This document shows positions 52,241 to 64,000 of a DNA stretch of 64,000 bases, in pieces. Location: positions 248,001 through 312,000 of the forward strand of contig NZ_WKJL01000001.1 in NCBI RefSeq assembly GCF_009674565.1, in the 5' to 3' direction. Within the stretch, counting starts at the first letter, position 1; the number at the start of each line of letters is the position of its first letter. The DNA comes from Duganella aquatilis. GTDB lineage: Bacteria; Pseudomonadota; Gammaproteobacteria; Burkholderiales; Burkholderiaceae_D. Both the position numbers and the translations under genes were made by a program. Below the pieces are notes generated by a model. That model saw only the letters and a program-made list of their open reading frames with translations, was not told the DNA's origin and ran no database searches.

Positions 52241-52290
52241 CGCGGCGGTTTAAACGGGGTACAGCGGAAAAACAGCCGGTACTCATCCCG

Positions 52291-52473
52291 GCTAGCCTGA
52301 AAAGTACCCCCAAACGAAAGGGTCAGACCCCGTACGGGGTCTGACCCTGGCCGCAGCGGTGTGCGGGTTGTGCGGGTGCCGCGTGCTTTTACGGCGACAG
52401 GCCGCAGAGGTCAAGCACGCCTACCCAGTAGTTCGATTGCCGAGCGCCCCGCGCGCCAGTGGTAGAACGACAG
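52291..52473. repeat. intergenic repeat, copy 2 with 38-bp insertion
   Basis: Second copy of the 145-bp unit, interrupted after its first 19 bases by 38 bp (52310-52347) that contain the perfect palindrome. ACCC is found at both junctions. The short open frames seen in both copies give similar peptides only because the DNA is duplicated; I do not call them genes. Confidence 0.85.
52320..52347. repeat. perfect 28-bp palindrome (REP-like element)
   Basis: GGGTCAGACCCC, GTAC, GGGGTCTGACCC: a perfect 12-bp arm inverted repeat whose centre GTAC is itself palindromic. It resembles palindromic intergenic elements I recall from many betaproteobacterial genomes. It could be a mobile REP-like element, a terminator or a protein-binding site. 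Confidence 0.85.
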
Positions 52474-52568
52474 GACCTGGAGCCGACGACGCAGCTGAGG
52501 CACGCCTAACCCGTTATCCCCCTTCCAGACATGTTATTGTCCGGGCTACTCTTCAGCCAGGACCGCCC

Positions 52569-53669
52569 ATGAAAATCCAGACATCCTTGCCCGCATGGAC
52601 CATCGCCGCGCCTGTCGCCGGATGGCTTGCGTTATTGGCCAAATCGCTGATCGGCGGCGACGGCCCGCCCGGCGTGCTGCTGTTGCTTGTGCTGGCCGCA
52701 TGCCTGTTCGCCGGCGTGCTGGCCGCAGTGTTCCACGCCGAAGTCGTCGCGCATAAAATCGGCGAACCATTCGGCACGCTGGTGCTGGCAGTGGCCGTCA
52801 CCTCGATTGAAGTCGCGCTGATCGTCTCGCTGATGGTTGCCGGCGGCGCCGAAACCACCGGCCTGGCGCGCGATACCGTTTACGCCGCCGTCATGCTGAT
52901 CCTGAACGGCATGGTCGGCCTGTGTCTGCTGGCCGGCGGCGGACGGCACGGCGAACAAAGCTTCACCGCCACCGGCGTCTCGGCCGCGCTGGCGACGCTG
53001 GCCGCCATCTCCGTGCTGACCATGGTTCTGCCGAACTACACCACCACCACGCCCGGCCCGTCCTACAACACCAGCCAGCTGATTTTCATCGCGGTGGTCT
53101 CGCTGGTCCTGTACGGCACCTTCGTGCTGGTGCAGACCGTGCGCCACCGCGAGTACTTCCTGCCGCAGCAGCCAGCCGACGGCGCGGCGGAAGACCATGG
53201 CCCGGAAACGCCCACCCGCATGGCGTGGATCAGCGGCGCGCTGCTGCTTGCCTGCCTGGGATGCGTGGTATTGCTGGCCAAGTCGCTGTCACCCTCGCTG
53301 GAGGCGGCGGTGCTGAGTTTCGGCGCGCCGAAAGCGCTGGTCGGCATCATCATCGCGGCGGTGGTGCTGCTGCCGGAAGGGATCGCGGCATACCAGGCCG
53401 CGCGCGCCAACCGCCTGCAAACCAGCTTGAACCTGGCGCTCGGCTCCGCGCTCGCCAGCATCGGCCTGACGATACCCTGCGTGGCCATCGTCGCGCTGCT
53501 GAACGGCTGGACGCTGACGCTGGGCATCGACATCAAGTCCACCGTGCTGCTGATTCTGTCGCTGATCGTCACCTCGCTGTCGCTCACCGGCGGCCGCACC
53601 ACCATCATGCAGGGCACGATACTGCTGACGATTTTCGCGGTCTACCTGTTCGTCACCATCGTGCCCTAA
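52569..53669 (+). CDS. chaA: calcium/sodium:proton antiporter ChaA
   Basis: Inner-membrane cation/proton antiporter of the CaCA superfamily, 366 residues from ATG 52569. The two alpha-repeats are visible: GEPFGTLVLAVAVTSIEVAL (about 67-86) and PEGIAAYQAARANRLQTSLN followed by LALGSALASIGLTIP (about 275-310), with the key glutamates E83 (by rough count) and that of LLPEG. About eleven helices. It exports calcium or sodium/potassium at high pH or salt. It stands alone, downstream of the duplicated repeat. An upstream in-frame extension into the repeat is not coding. Confidence 0.93.
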   Translation: MKIQTSLPAWTIAAPVAGWLALLAKSLIGGDGPPGVLLLLVLAACLFAGVLAAVFHAEVVAHKIGEPFGTLVLAVAVTSIEVALIVSLMVAGGAETTGLARDTVYAAVMLILNGMVGLCLLAGGGRHGEQSFTATGVSAALATLAAISVLTMVLPNYTTTTPGPSYNTSQLIFIAVVSLVLYGTFVLVQTVRHREYFLPQQPADGAAEDHGPETPTRMAWISGALLLACLGCVVLLAKSLSPSLEAAVLSFGAPKALVGIIIAAVVLLPEGIAAYQAARANRLQTSLNLALGSALASIGLTIPCVAIVALLNGWTLTLGIDIKSTVLLILSLIVTSLSLTGGRTTIMQGTILLTIFAVYLFVTIVP

Positions 53670-53699
53670 AATGGCGGTTTTTAGCAAAGGAGGGACAAT

Positions 53700-53888
53700 A
53701 TGCGATTCAGGCACTACAAAGGCGGCGAATATGAACTGGTGTGCGAGGCAACCATGGAGGCCGACCTGACGCCGCTGATCGTCTACCGCGCCGCCAATGG
53801 CAGCATCTGGTGCCGGCCGCGCGCGGTGTTCTTCGAAGAGATTGAGGTGGACGGTAAGCGCGTGCCGCGTTTCGCACCGATCGAGTAG
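53700..53888 (+). CDS. DUF1653-family small protein
   Basis: A 62-residue protein of the DUF1653 family. It starts MRFRHYKGGEYELVCEAT, and the family pattern LIVYRAANGSIWCRPRAVFFE (in part) follows. A very strong ribosome site (AAGGAGGG) is 8 bp before the ATG. Function unknown; the small SH3-like beta fold suggests a binding role. It lies 30 bp after chaA and may be co-transcribed with it, and 67 bp before the hybrid kinase gene. Confidence 0.9.
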   Translation: MRFRHYKGGEYELVCEATMEADLTPLIVYRAANGSIWCRPRAVFFEEIEVDGKRVPRFAPIE

Positions 53889-53955
53889 ACCAGCAAGAAC
53901 GCGGCCCCGCCGCATTGTCGCGTAAAATACCCACTTACTCCTATTTTTGCCGTCT

Positions 53956-58145
<4,190 letters not shown>

Positions 58146-58149
<4 letters not shown>

Positions 58150-59063
58150 TAAAAACATTCTTCTCCTTGCTGTATATGGCTTGCTTGTTGCTAGCCGCGA
58201 TGGATGCGCATGCTGAAAAATGCATCGGCTTTATACCCAGCGGCGGCGGCGACAGCTTCTGGCGCGGCGTCCACAGCGGCGCCGCCGAAGCGGGCAAGGT
58301 GCTTGGATACGAAGTCTATTTTCGCGGACCGCATGAGGAAAACCTGGCTTCCATCCAGAGTACTGTGCTGGAAATGATCAGGCAGCGCGGCTGCAAGGCG
58401 GTGGTGATTTCTCCCGGTTCGTCCGAGATCGGCCGCGAAGTGCTGGCGATGGCGAAGGGCGGCATCCCGGTGATCTACGTCGATCGCAGCCTGGGCGAGC
58501 AGAAGGCTGCCGGCAGCGTCGGCACGGACAACTACAAGGCCGGCCAGCTGGCCGGCGAGGCGATGGCCAGGAACCTGAATGGCAAAGGCGCGGTGCTGCT
58601 GATGCGCATGCGGCGCGGCTGGCAGACCACCGACCAGCGCGAGAGCGGATTCGTTGAAGCGGCAACGCGCAAAGGCTTGCAGGTGATCGAGGGCGGCTAT
58701 GTCGGCGGCGTGTTTGGCGAAGCCTACGCCAGGGCCTCGGCCGCGATGGCATCGCACCGGGGCCAGTTCCAGGGGGTGTTCGCGCCGAATGAGGTCAGCA
58801 GCATGGGCGTGCTGTCGGCGCTGCGCGAACAGCACATCGCCGGGCAGGTGGCCTACATCGGTTTCGACGTCACCGACCAGCTGCTCGACGGCCTGCAAAG
58901 CGGCGCCGTGGCCGGGTTGATCGTGCAGGCGGCGCATGCCATCGGTTACCAGGCCGTCGAGATGGCCGTCGCCGCGATCAACAACAAATTGCCGCCCAGG
59001 CGGCGCGTGATGGTGAATGCCTTCTATCTCACCAAGAACAATATGGATTCCTACGTACCGTAG
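58146..59063 (+). CDS. periplasmic sugar-binding-like protein (RbsB/peripla_BP family)
   Basis: Exported substrate-binding protein of 305 residues with a signal peptide (about 1-23, ending DAHAE). The type-I periplasmic-binding fold is clear: CIGFIPSGGGDSFWRGVHSG, KAVVISPGSSEIGREVLAMA, GGIPVIYVDRS, GSVGTDNYKAGQLAGEAMAR (all in part) and AYIGFDVTDQLLDGL. It starts inside the stop of the hybrid kinase gene (ATGA overlap). No ABC permease or ATPase gene is present nearby, so it probably serves sensing or a distant transporter. The ligand is likely a sugar or similar small molecule, by family only. Confidence 0.88.
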
Positions 59064-59070
59064 CCGGAGG

Positions 59071-59751
59071 TCAGGCCTCGCTCCACTGGCGCAGCAGGTT
59101 GTGGTAGATGCCGGTGATGTTGACCAGTTCATCGCAATCGCCGACGCTGGCGCGCAGCGCCTGGATGTTGCGGTCCAGGTCCAGCAGCAGGCAGCGCTTC
59201 ATGTCGTCGCGGATCATGCTCTGGGTCCAGAAGAAGGAGCAGATGCGGGCGCCGCGCGTGACCGGCTCCACGCGGTGTATGCTGGTCGACGGATAGACGA
59301 TCATGTCGCCCGCCGGCAGCTTGACTTCGTGGGTGCCGTAAGTGTCTTCCACCACCAGTTCGCCGCCTTCGTATTCGTCCGGATCGGTCAGGAACAGGGT
59401 GGTGGAGACGTCGGTGCGCAGCCATTGGCCGGTGGTCTTCACGCGGCGCATCGAGCCGTCGACGTGGTTGCCGTAGGTGCCGCCGCCCGCATACTGGTTG
59501 AACATCGGCGGGCAGGTGCGCAGCGGCAGCGCCGCCGAGAAGAACAGCGGATTGCGCGCCAGCGCATCCAGCACGATCTGGCCCAGCTCCTGCGCCAGCG
59601 GCGAATATTCCTCCAGCTGGAGGTTGTTCTTGACCTGCGCGCCTTGCGTGCCGACCGTGGCGCGGCCGTCGATCCATTCGGCGTCGCGCAGCCGCTGGCG
59701 CATGAAGGCGACTTGTTCTGGCGTCAGAACGCCGGGGATGTGTAACATCAT
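59071..59751 (-). CDS. piuC: Fe(II)/2-oxoglutarate-dependent PKHD-type hydroxylase PiuC
   Basis: Cytoplasmic hydroxylase of 226 residues from ATG 59751 (MMLHIPGVL is the usual PiuC start; a longer frame lacks support). It is an Fe(II)- and 2-oxoglutarate-dependent enzyme linked to siderophore receptors such as PiuA/Fiu. The iron ligands H96, D98 (NHVDGSMRR) and H159 (IHRVEP) and the 2-oxoglutarate-binding R169 are intact. It is translationally coupled to the upstream GGDEF-EAL gene (ATGA), an unexpected partner, and is 7 bp from the convergent binding-protein stop. The matching receptor type is at 8825 in this window. Confidence 0.93.
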   Translation of the reverse strand: MMLHIPGVLTPEQVAFMRQRLRDAEWIDGRATVGTQGAQVKNNLQLEEYSPLAQELGQIVLDALARNPLFFSAALPLRTCPPMFNQYAGGGTYGNHVDGSMRRVKTTGQWLRTDVSTTLFLTDPDEYEGGELVVEDTYGTHEVKLPAGDMIVYPSTSIHRVEPVTRGARICSFFWTQSMIRDDMKRCLLLDLDRNIQALRASVGDCDELVNITGIYHNLLRQWSEA

Positions 59752-61967
59752 TTGCTTGCTTCTCCTTTGATAAACAGGTGTTCCAGCGCCGGCGCGGGCA
59801 TCGGCTCGCTGAAGTAAAAGCCTTGCGCCTGGTCGCAATGCAGCGCGCGCAGGAAGTCGCGCTGCCGCGCCGTTTCCACGCCTTCGGCCACCACGGTCAG
59901 CCCCATGCTGTGCGCCAGTGCGATGACGGCGGCGGCAATCGCGCCGTCGTCGTTGTCGGCGCTATGCATCGCGATGTCGCGCACGAAGGAACGGTCGATC
60001 TTCAGTGCATTGATCGGGAAACGCTTCAGGTAGGACAGGCTGGAATAGCCGGTGCCGAAATCGTCGATGGCCAGTTGCACGCCCATGTCGCTGAGTCGCT
60101 GCAAGGTCTGGGCGGCGCTGTCGGGACGTTCCATCAGCACCGATTCGGTGATCTCCAGTTCCAGCCGGCCGGGCGGGCAGCCGGTATCGGCCAGCACCCG
60201 CGCCACCATCGCATCGAGTCCCGGCTGGCGGAACTGGCGCGCCGACAGGTTGACCGCCACCCGCAGGTTGGGCAGGCCGGCGCGCCGCCACGCCACCTGC
60301 TGGGCGCAGGCGGTGCGCAGCACCCATTCGCCGATCGGCACAATCAGGCCGGTTTCCTCGGCGATGCTGATGAAGGCGTCCGGCATGATCAGGTGCTGGC
60401 CGGCCGGGTGCCAGCGCAGCAGCGCCTCGGCGCCGATGATGTCGCCGCTGGCCAGGTCGATCTGCGGCTGGTACTTGAGTTGCAGCTCGCCGCGTTCGAC
60501 GGCGTGACGCAGGCCGCTCTCCAGCGTCAGCCGGTCCAGCGTGCGGGCGTTCATTTCCTCGGAATAGAACTGGTAATTGCCGCGTCCCATGGCCTTGGCC
60601 TGGTAAAGCGCGGCGTCGGCGTTTTTCAGCAGGACCTTGCCGTCGGCGCCGTCGCGCGGATACAGGCTGATGCCGACGCTGCATGCCGGCGCCACCTCGT
60701 GGCCGTGGATCAGCATCGGCTCGAACAGCGCGTTGAGGATTTTCTGCGCCAGCGCGGCGGCGATATGCTCGGTCGGCAGTTCGGGCATCAGCACCACGAA
60801 TTCGTCGCCGCCGAAGCGCGCCACGGTATCGGCGTCGCGCACCGCCTGCTTCAGGCGGCGGCCGACTTCGACCACCACGCGGTCGCCGGCGTCATGCCCC
60901 AGGCTGTCGTTGATGGTCTTGAAGCGGTCCAGGTCGAGGAACAGCATGGCCACCTGGTTGCCGCTGCGGCGCGCCTGCGCGATCGCCTGCGACACGCGGT
61001 CCAGCAGCAAGGTGCGGTTGGCCAGGCCGGTCAGCGCGTCGTGGCGCGCCAGATGCATCAGCTCCTCCTCGTACTGCTTGCGCTGCGAGATGTCTTCCAC
61101 CACCGCCACCAGCGAGGCGTGGCTGCCGTCCGGCTGCATGGCGGTGACGGTGGCCTTGACCCAGATGCGGCGGCCGTCCTTGCACAGATAGCGTTTTTCG
61201 CGCGACGAGGTTTCCAGCTCGCCGTCGGCCAGCGCGCGCAGCAGCGGGGCGTCGATCTGCCAGTCTTCCGGCGTCACCAGGTCGGAGACATGCATGCCGC
61301 GCAGTTCTTCTTCGGTGTAGCCGACGATGTCGAGCAGCTTGCGGTTGGCGCGCAGCCAGCGGCCGTCCGCCGACAGCTGCGCCAGGCCGACCGCCGCCTG
61401 GCCGAAGGCGCCGCGGAAGCGCGCCTCGCTTTCGCGCAGCTGCTGGCGGCTGGCCTTGATGTAGGTGTCCAGCGCCAGGCCCATGTCGAAGCTGGCCACC
61501 TTCATCAGCGCGTTGTAGGTCGGCAGGAATTGTCCTGGACGATCTTGCATCAATTCCTGCAGCAGCGGCCCCAGCTCGCCCAGGTACTTGCGGTAGGCGC
61601 CGATATACCACTCCGGCGCCAGGCCGATGCGCTGGTGCGCCAGGCCCACGCGCAGCCGATGGCGCACGTAGTCGGGGCCGTAGTCGCCGGCGGTCAGGCT
61701 CTGGAAATAGCTGGCCTGCAGGTGGTGTAGGCGGTCCAGCACCGCCTTGTCCTTGAGCAGAATGCGCAGCACCGGCATGGTCTGCAGGTGGCGGTAGAAG
61801 CCGGCGATGACTTCCGGCAGGCGCGGTTGCAGCAGCGGATGGATCTGGCGCAACAGCCTGATGTCTTCGTCCGTGACCTCCAGAAACAGCAGGCGCTGCT
61901 GGATTTCGGCATCGGCGGGCATCATGTTACTGGCGGTTCGGTCCAATTCGCTGGGGTCTGCAAGCAT
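59748..61967 (-). CDS. globin-coupled PAS-GGDEF-EAL protein (c-di-GMP cyclase/phosphodiesterase)
   Basis: Cytoplasmic c-di-GMP enzyme of 739 residues from ATG 61967, which has an AGGAAG ribosome site; a TTG at 62042 is unlikely. A protoglobin-like sensor domain occupies about 25-180 with the proximal heme histidine H111 in [23 protein letters not shown] about 190-310. GGDEF about 320-480 has the active-site GGDEF and an I-site RDAD five residues before it. EAL about 490-735 has [29 protein letters not shown] and AEGVE, so both enzymatic halves look competent. It probably links oxygen to c-di-GMP level. Coupled to piuC downstream. Confidence 0.92.
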   Translation of the reverse strand: MLADPSELDRTASNMMPADAEIQQRLLFLEVTDEDIRLLRQIHPLLQPRLPEVIAGFYRHLQTMPVLRILLKDKAVLDRLHHLQASYFQSLTAGDYGPDYVRHRLRVGLAHQRIGLAPEWYIGAYRKYLGELGPLLQELMQDRPGQFLPTYNALMKVASFDMGLALDTYIKASRQQLRESEARFRGAFGQAAVGLAQLSADGRWLRANRKLLDIVGYTEEELRGMHVSDLVTPEDWQIDAPLLRALADGELETSSREKRYLCKDGRRIWVKATVTAMQPDGSHASLVAVVEDISQRKQYEEELMHLARHDALTGLANRTLLLDRVSQAIAQARRSGNQVAMLFLDLDRFKTINDSLGHDAGDRVVVEVGRRLKQAVRDADTVARFGGDEFVVLMPELPTEHIAAALAQKILNALFEPMLIHGHEVAPACSVGISLYPRDGADGKVLLKNADAALYQAKAMGRGNYQFYSEEMNARTLDRLTLESGLRHAVERGELQLKYQPQIDLASGDIIGAEALLRWHPAGQHLIMPDAFISIAEETGLIVPIGEWVLRTACAQQVAWRRAGLPNLRVAVNLSARQFRQPGLDAMVARVLADTGCPPGRLELEITESVLMERPDSAAQTLQRLSDMGVQLAIDDFGTGYSSLSYLKRFPINALKIDRSFVRDIAMHSADNDDGAIAAAVIALAHSMGLTVVAEGVETARQRDFLRALHCDQAQGFYFSEPMPAPALEHLFIKGEASK

Positions 61968-62092
61968 GCGGGCTTCCTGTGGCTGGGCCGGCGCGCGGGG
62001 GCGCGCCGCGCGCAACGCCCAGTCTAAGCCGCGTGTTAGCAAAAAAAAATGCCACAGATCAAGTTTGGCGGACCGACGCGCGATTCTAAGAA

Positions 62093-62137
62093 TCGGTATC
62101 GTTTACATAAACGCTACATTTTCCTGTAGGATACCGA
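62093..62137 (+). other. three-way-junction-like nested inverted repeats
   Basis: TCGGTATC (62093-62100) pairs with GATACCGA (62130-62137). Enclosed are GTTTACATAAAC (62101-62112, 5+5 complementary bases) and CTACATTTTCCTGTAG (62114-62129, 5-bp stem, 6-base loop), with a single unpaired G at 62113. A competing hairpin CGATTCT-A-AGAATCG (62081-62095) shares three bases with the outer stem. The remaining 61968-62247 gap, 280 bp between divergent genes, carries no gene. Either a structured RNA leader for the gene at 62248 or clustered operators. Confidence 0.6.
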
Positions 62138-62247
62138 CTTCTTCCATAAGCAGGATGGCCACAAGCCGTCATGTCAAGGAAGTAGTTAATTTTTGGGCAA
62201 GGGAAACACGCCAGCGCTTCCTTCATGTCCCGATCTCTGGAGACGGA

Positions 62248-63417
62248 ATGGGAGTTTCACGCCCACCTGGGCAGCGGCCAGGCAAACTGGCAGCGCTGAT
62301 ATGCATAATCGTTGTCGCAGCCGTGGCCGGCGCCGAAGGCTGGCGCTGGTCGCGCTCGGTGGAACATCACGCCCAGCCGGATGCGGCCGCCGTGCAGGCG
62401 CCGCCCGCCATCACCCTGACCGAACTATCCCACGCCATCATTCCGATGCCGAAAGGCGTGCCGTCGGCGCACGCCAGCGCCCTGGCGCAGCTGCCGCATG
62501 GCGACCTGATTTCGTTCTGGTGGGCCGGCAGCCGCGAGAGCGGGCCGGACGTCAAGGTGTACGCCTCGCGCTGGCGCAACGGTAAATGGAGCGACAACTG
62601 GGTCGTGGCCAGCCGCGAGTCGCTCGGCAAGGCACTGGGCCACGGTGTGCGCCGCATCGGCAATCCCGTCGCCTGGACCGCTCTGGATGGTAGCGTCCAC
62701 CTGTACGTGGTGGCCACCGGCATGGGCGGCTGGGCCGCGTCGCGCGTGGTGCAACTGCAATCGAACGACGAGGGCGCGACCTTCAAGGTGCGCCGCGTGC
62801 TGCCGATGTCGCCGGTGTTCAATACCAGCGTGCTGGTGCGCGCGACGCCGGTCGGGCTGGCGGACGGCGGCTGGTGGCTGCCGGTGTATTTTGAGATCGG
62901 TCACAAATATCCGATGCTGGTGTCGTTCGACGCCCACGGCGATCCGCAGCGCCTGACCCGCATCGGCGCGCGTACCCGTTCGCTGCAGCCGACGCTGGTG
63001 CAGGTGTCGCCCACCGAAGTGCGCGCCTGGATGCGCGACGCGAATAAAGAAGGTTCGGTGGTGCAGCAGGCGGTCAGCCACGACGGCGGCGAAAGCTGGG
63101 ACGATCTGGGGCCGACCAGGATCCGCAATCTTGGCACCTCGCTGGCGGTGCTGCGTCTGCATAACGGCACCTTGCTGATGCTGGGGAACCAGGGCACCTC
63201 CAAAGCCACCGCGCGCAGCACGCTGGCGCTGTCGATGTCGAGCGACGGCCGCCACTGGGAGCACGTGACCGACATCGTCAGCGGCCAGCCGCGCGACGAG
63301 TTTTCCTACCCGGCCATGTTCCAGGTCGGCGACGAGCTGCACATCACCTACACCTACCAGCGGCGCGCCATCGCCCACCACCGTTTGAAAATCACCGAGG
63401 GAAAGGAGCTTCTATGA
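62248..63417 (+). CDS. membrane-anchored sialidase-like (Asp-box propeller) protein
   Basis: Protein of 389 residues from ATG 62248 (GGAGA site); longer frames upstream have no ribosome site. An N-terminal membrane anchor (LAALICIIVVAAVAGAEGW, about 17-35) exposes a six-bladed sialidase-type propeller to the periplasm. Asp-box motifs SNDEGATF, SHDGGESW and SSDGRHW are present. Family members include neuraminidases and other exo-glycosidases as well as non-enzymes; the arginine triad of sialidases cannot be confirmed by eye. Its stop overlaps the next gene (ATGA), so it works with that membrane protein, perhaps in polysaccharide handling. Confidence 0.8.
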   Translation: MGVSRPPGQRPGKLAALICIIVVAAVAGAEGWRWSRSVEHHAQPDAAAVQAPPAITLTELSHAIIPMPKGVPSAHASALAQLPHGDLISFWWAGSRESGPDVKVYASRWRNGKWSDNWVVASRESLGKALGHGVRRIGNPVAWTALDGSVHLYVVATGMGGWAASRVVQLQSNDEGATFKVRRVLPMSPVFNTSVLVRATPVGLADGGWWLPVYFEIGHKYPMLVSFDAHGDPQRLTRIGARTRSLQPTLVQVSPTEVRAWMRDANKEGSVVQQAVSHDGGESWDDLGPTRIRNLGTSLAVLRLHNGTLLMLGNQGTSKATARSTLALSMSSDGRHWEHVTDIVSGQPRDEFSYPAMFQVGDELHITYTYQRRAIAHHRLKITEGKELL

Positions 63418-64000
63418 GCCTGCCCGATCTCGCATTGCAGATCATCTATGCGCGCATCGCCTGGGGCCTGATTGCGGCCGCCATGCTGCTGTCGGTGCTG
63501 CCGACGATGTTGCCGCGCATTTTTCCGCAACTGGCGCGGCGCTCGAGAGCGATCGTCGCCATCACCGTCGCCGCCATCATGGCGCTGCCGGGCGAAGCCT
63601 CGCCGGCCTACTGGCTGACGCTGATCTTCCAGTATCCGAGCGGCCTGCTGGCGGGTTACAGCCTGGTGGCGCTGTGCGCGCGCTGGACGGAAAAGCCGGT
63701 CGACTTCCTGCTGCATCCGGCGTTTGCGCTGGCGCTGACGCTGGTCGGCGTGGTGCTGTACCTGGACGCTTTCGGCGTGCTGGCGCTGGGCCTGTATTAT
63801 CGCGGCTTCGATTCCGACGCGGCGGCGCTGCTGGCCGGCGCCGCCGCGCTGGCCGGCGCCGCGGCGTTCACGATGCGCTGGGCGGTCAGCGGCGGCGCCG
63901 CCTTGCTGGCCAGCGTGCTGCTGTTCTCGCTGCTGCGCCTGCCGACCGGGAATCTGTGGGATGCGCTGCTCGATCCGCTGCTGTGGGCCTGGGCGGTCGG
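63414..64000 (+). CDS. polytopic membrane protein, C-terminus outside window
   Basis: Integral membrane protein, 195 residues visible from ATG 63414, which overlaps the preceding stop (ATGA). At least five hydrophobic segments can be counted, such as IAWGLIAAAMLLSVLPTML, FALALTLVGVVLYLDAFGVL (in part) and AALLAGAAALAGAAAF. It begins MSLPDLALQIIYARIA. I do not recognise the family. The open frame runs to the window end. The tight coupling to the sialidase-like gene suggests a joint role at the cell surface, for example polysaccharide modification or export. Confidence 0.75.
   Translation, partial: MSLPDLALQIIYARIAWGLIAAAMLLSVLPTMLPRIFPQLARRSRAIVAITVAAIMALPGEASPAYWLTLIFQYPSGLLAGYSLVALCARWTEKPVDFLLHPAFALALTLVGVVLYLDAFGVLALGLYYRGFDSDAAALLAGAAALAGAAAFTMRWAVSGGAALLASVLLFSLLRLPTGNLWDALLDPLLWAWAV

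Noticed and set aside
52126..52344. Short similar open frames in both repeat copies, read as MCG...RRH/RRQ peptides
   Set aside because: The similarity follows from DNA duplication; no ribosome site, no domain, and nucleotide changes are not concentrated at third positions.
62036..62055. Sigma-54 promoter on the minus strand (TGGCA, T run, GC) in front of the GGDEF-EAL gene
   Set aside because: The GG to GC distance is one base longer than the strict -24/-12 spacing.

Overview
The window is a GC-rich (roughly 65%) bacterial chromosome segment. It looks like a betaproteobacterium of the Oxalobacteraceae (Duganella/Massilia/Janthinobacterium kind). That placement is an inference from overall protein resemblance, base composition and the density of TonB receptors and two-component systems; no rRNA or marker gene is present. 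I see no tRNA, rRNA, CRISPR array, prophage or insertion-sequence transposase. It contains about 50 genes and is densely coded.

Layout. (1) 1-11 kb is iron uptake: two FecI-type sigma / FecR-type anti-sigma pairs, three TonB-dependent receptors (two with an N-terminal signalling domain) and a secreted beta-propeller, with Fur-box-like sites. (2) 11-18.5 kb holds a Fur-family regulator, an RND pump with its adaptor, and a divergent QseB/PmrA-type response regulator, sensor kinase and DedA protein. (3) 18.5-22.8 kb holds a small lipoprotein, an orphan spore-coat-U/Csu-type pilin-like protein behind a structured leader, and a secreted propeller plus TPR protein. (4) 22.9-29.5 kb holds two tandem ATP-grasp proteins, a DUF347 membrane protein, a small periplasmic protein, a PAP2 phosphatase, a PepSY protein and a second QseB/PmrA-type two-component system. 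(5) 29.5-38.7 kb is a tripartite RND efflux operon behind its own two-component system, then an orphan response regulator and a DUF2177 protein. (6) 38.7-43.2 kb holds a TonB receptor, a CzcE-type metal-binding protein, a lone M17 N-terminal domain and a KgtP-type permease. (7) 43.2-52.1 kb holds a 1800-residue kinase/ATPase/histidine kinase with a receiver partner, and a secD-secF pair without yajC. (8) 52.1-52.5 kb is a duplicated repeat carrying a perfect 28-bp palindrome. (9) 52.6-64 kb holds ChaA, a DUF1653 protein, a cytosolic hybrid kinase coupled to a periplasmic binding protein, a globin-coupled GGDEF-EAL protein coupled to PiuC, and the start of a sialidase-like/membrane protein operon.

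The most notable observation is that five promoters in regions 2 and 4 share one architecture: TTAAT-like, 6 bp, TTAAT-like, exactly 11 bp, then a -10-like hexamer. This resembles a PmrA/QseB box. It ties together the Fur-like gene, the RND pump, the first regulator/kinase/DedA operon, the tandem ATP-grasp genes and the DUF347-small protein-PAP2-PepSY-regulator-kinase cluster. Together they look like one envelope-modification or cationic-stress regulon, and the ATP-grasp pair and DUF347 protein are uncharacterised members. Other points of interest are a three-way-junction-like sequence at 62093-62137, a degenerate N-lobe-less kinase domain, a periplasmic binding protein translationally coupled to a kinase with no membrane segment, and a palindrome that appears as an insertion inside one copy of a duplicated repeat.
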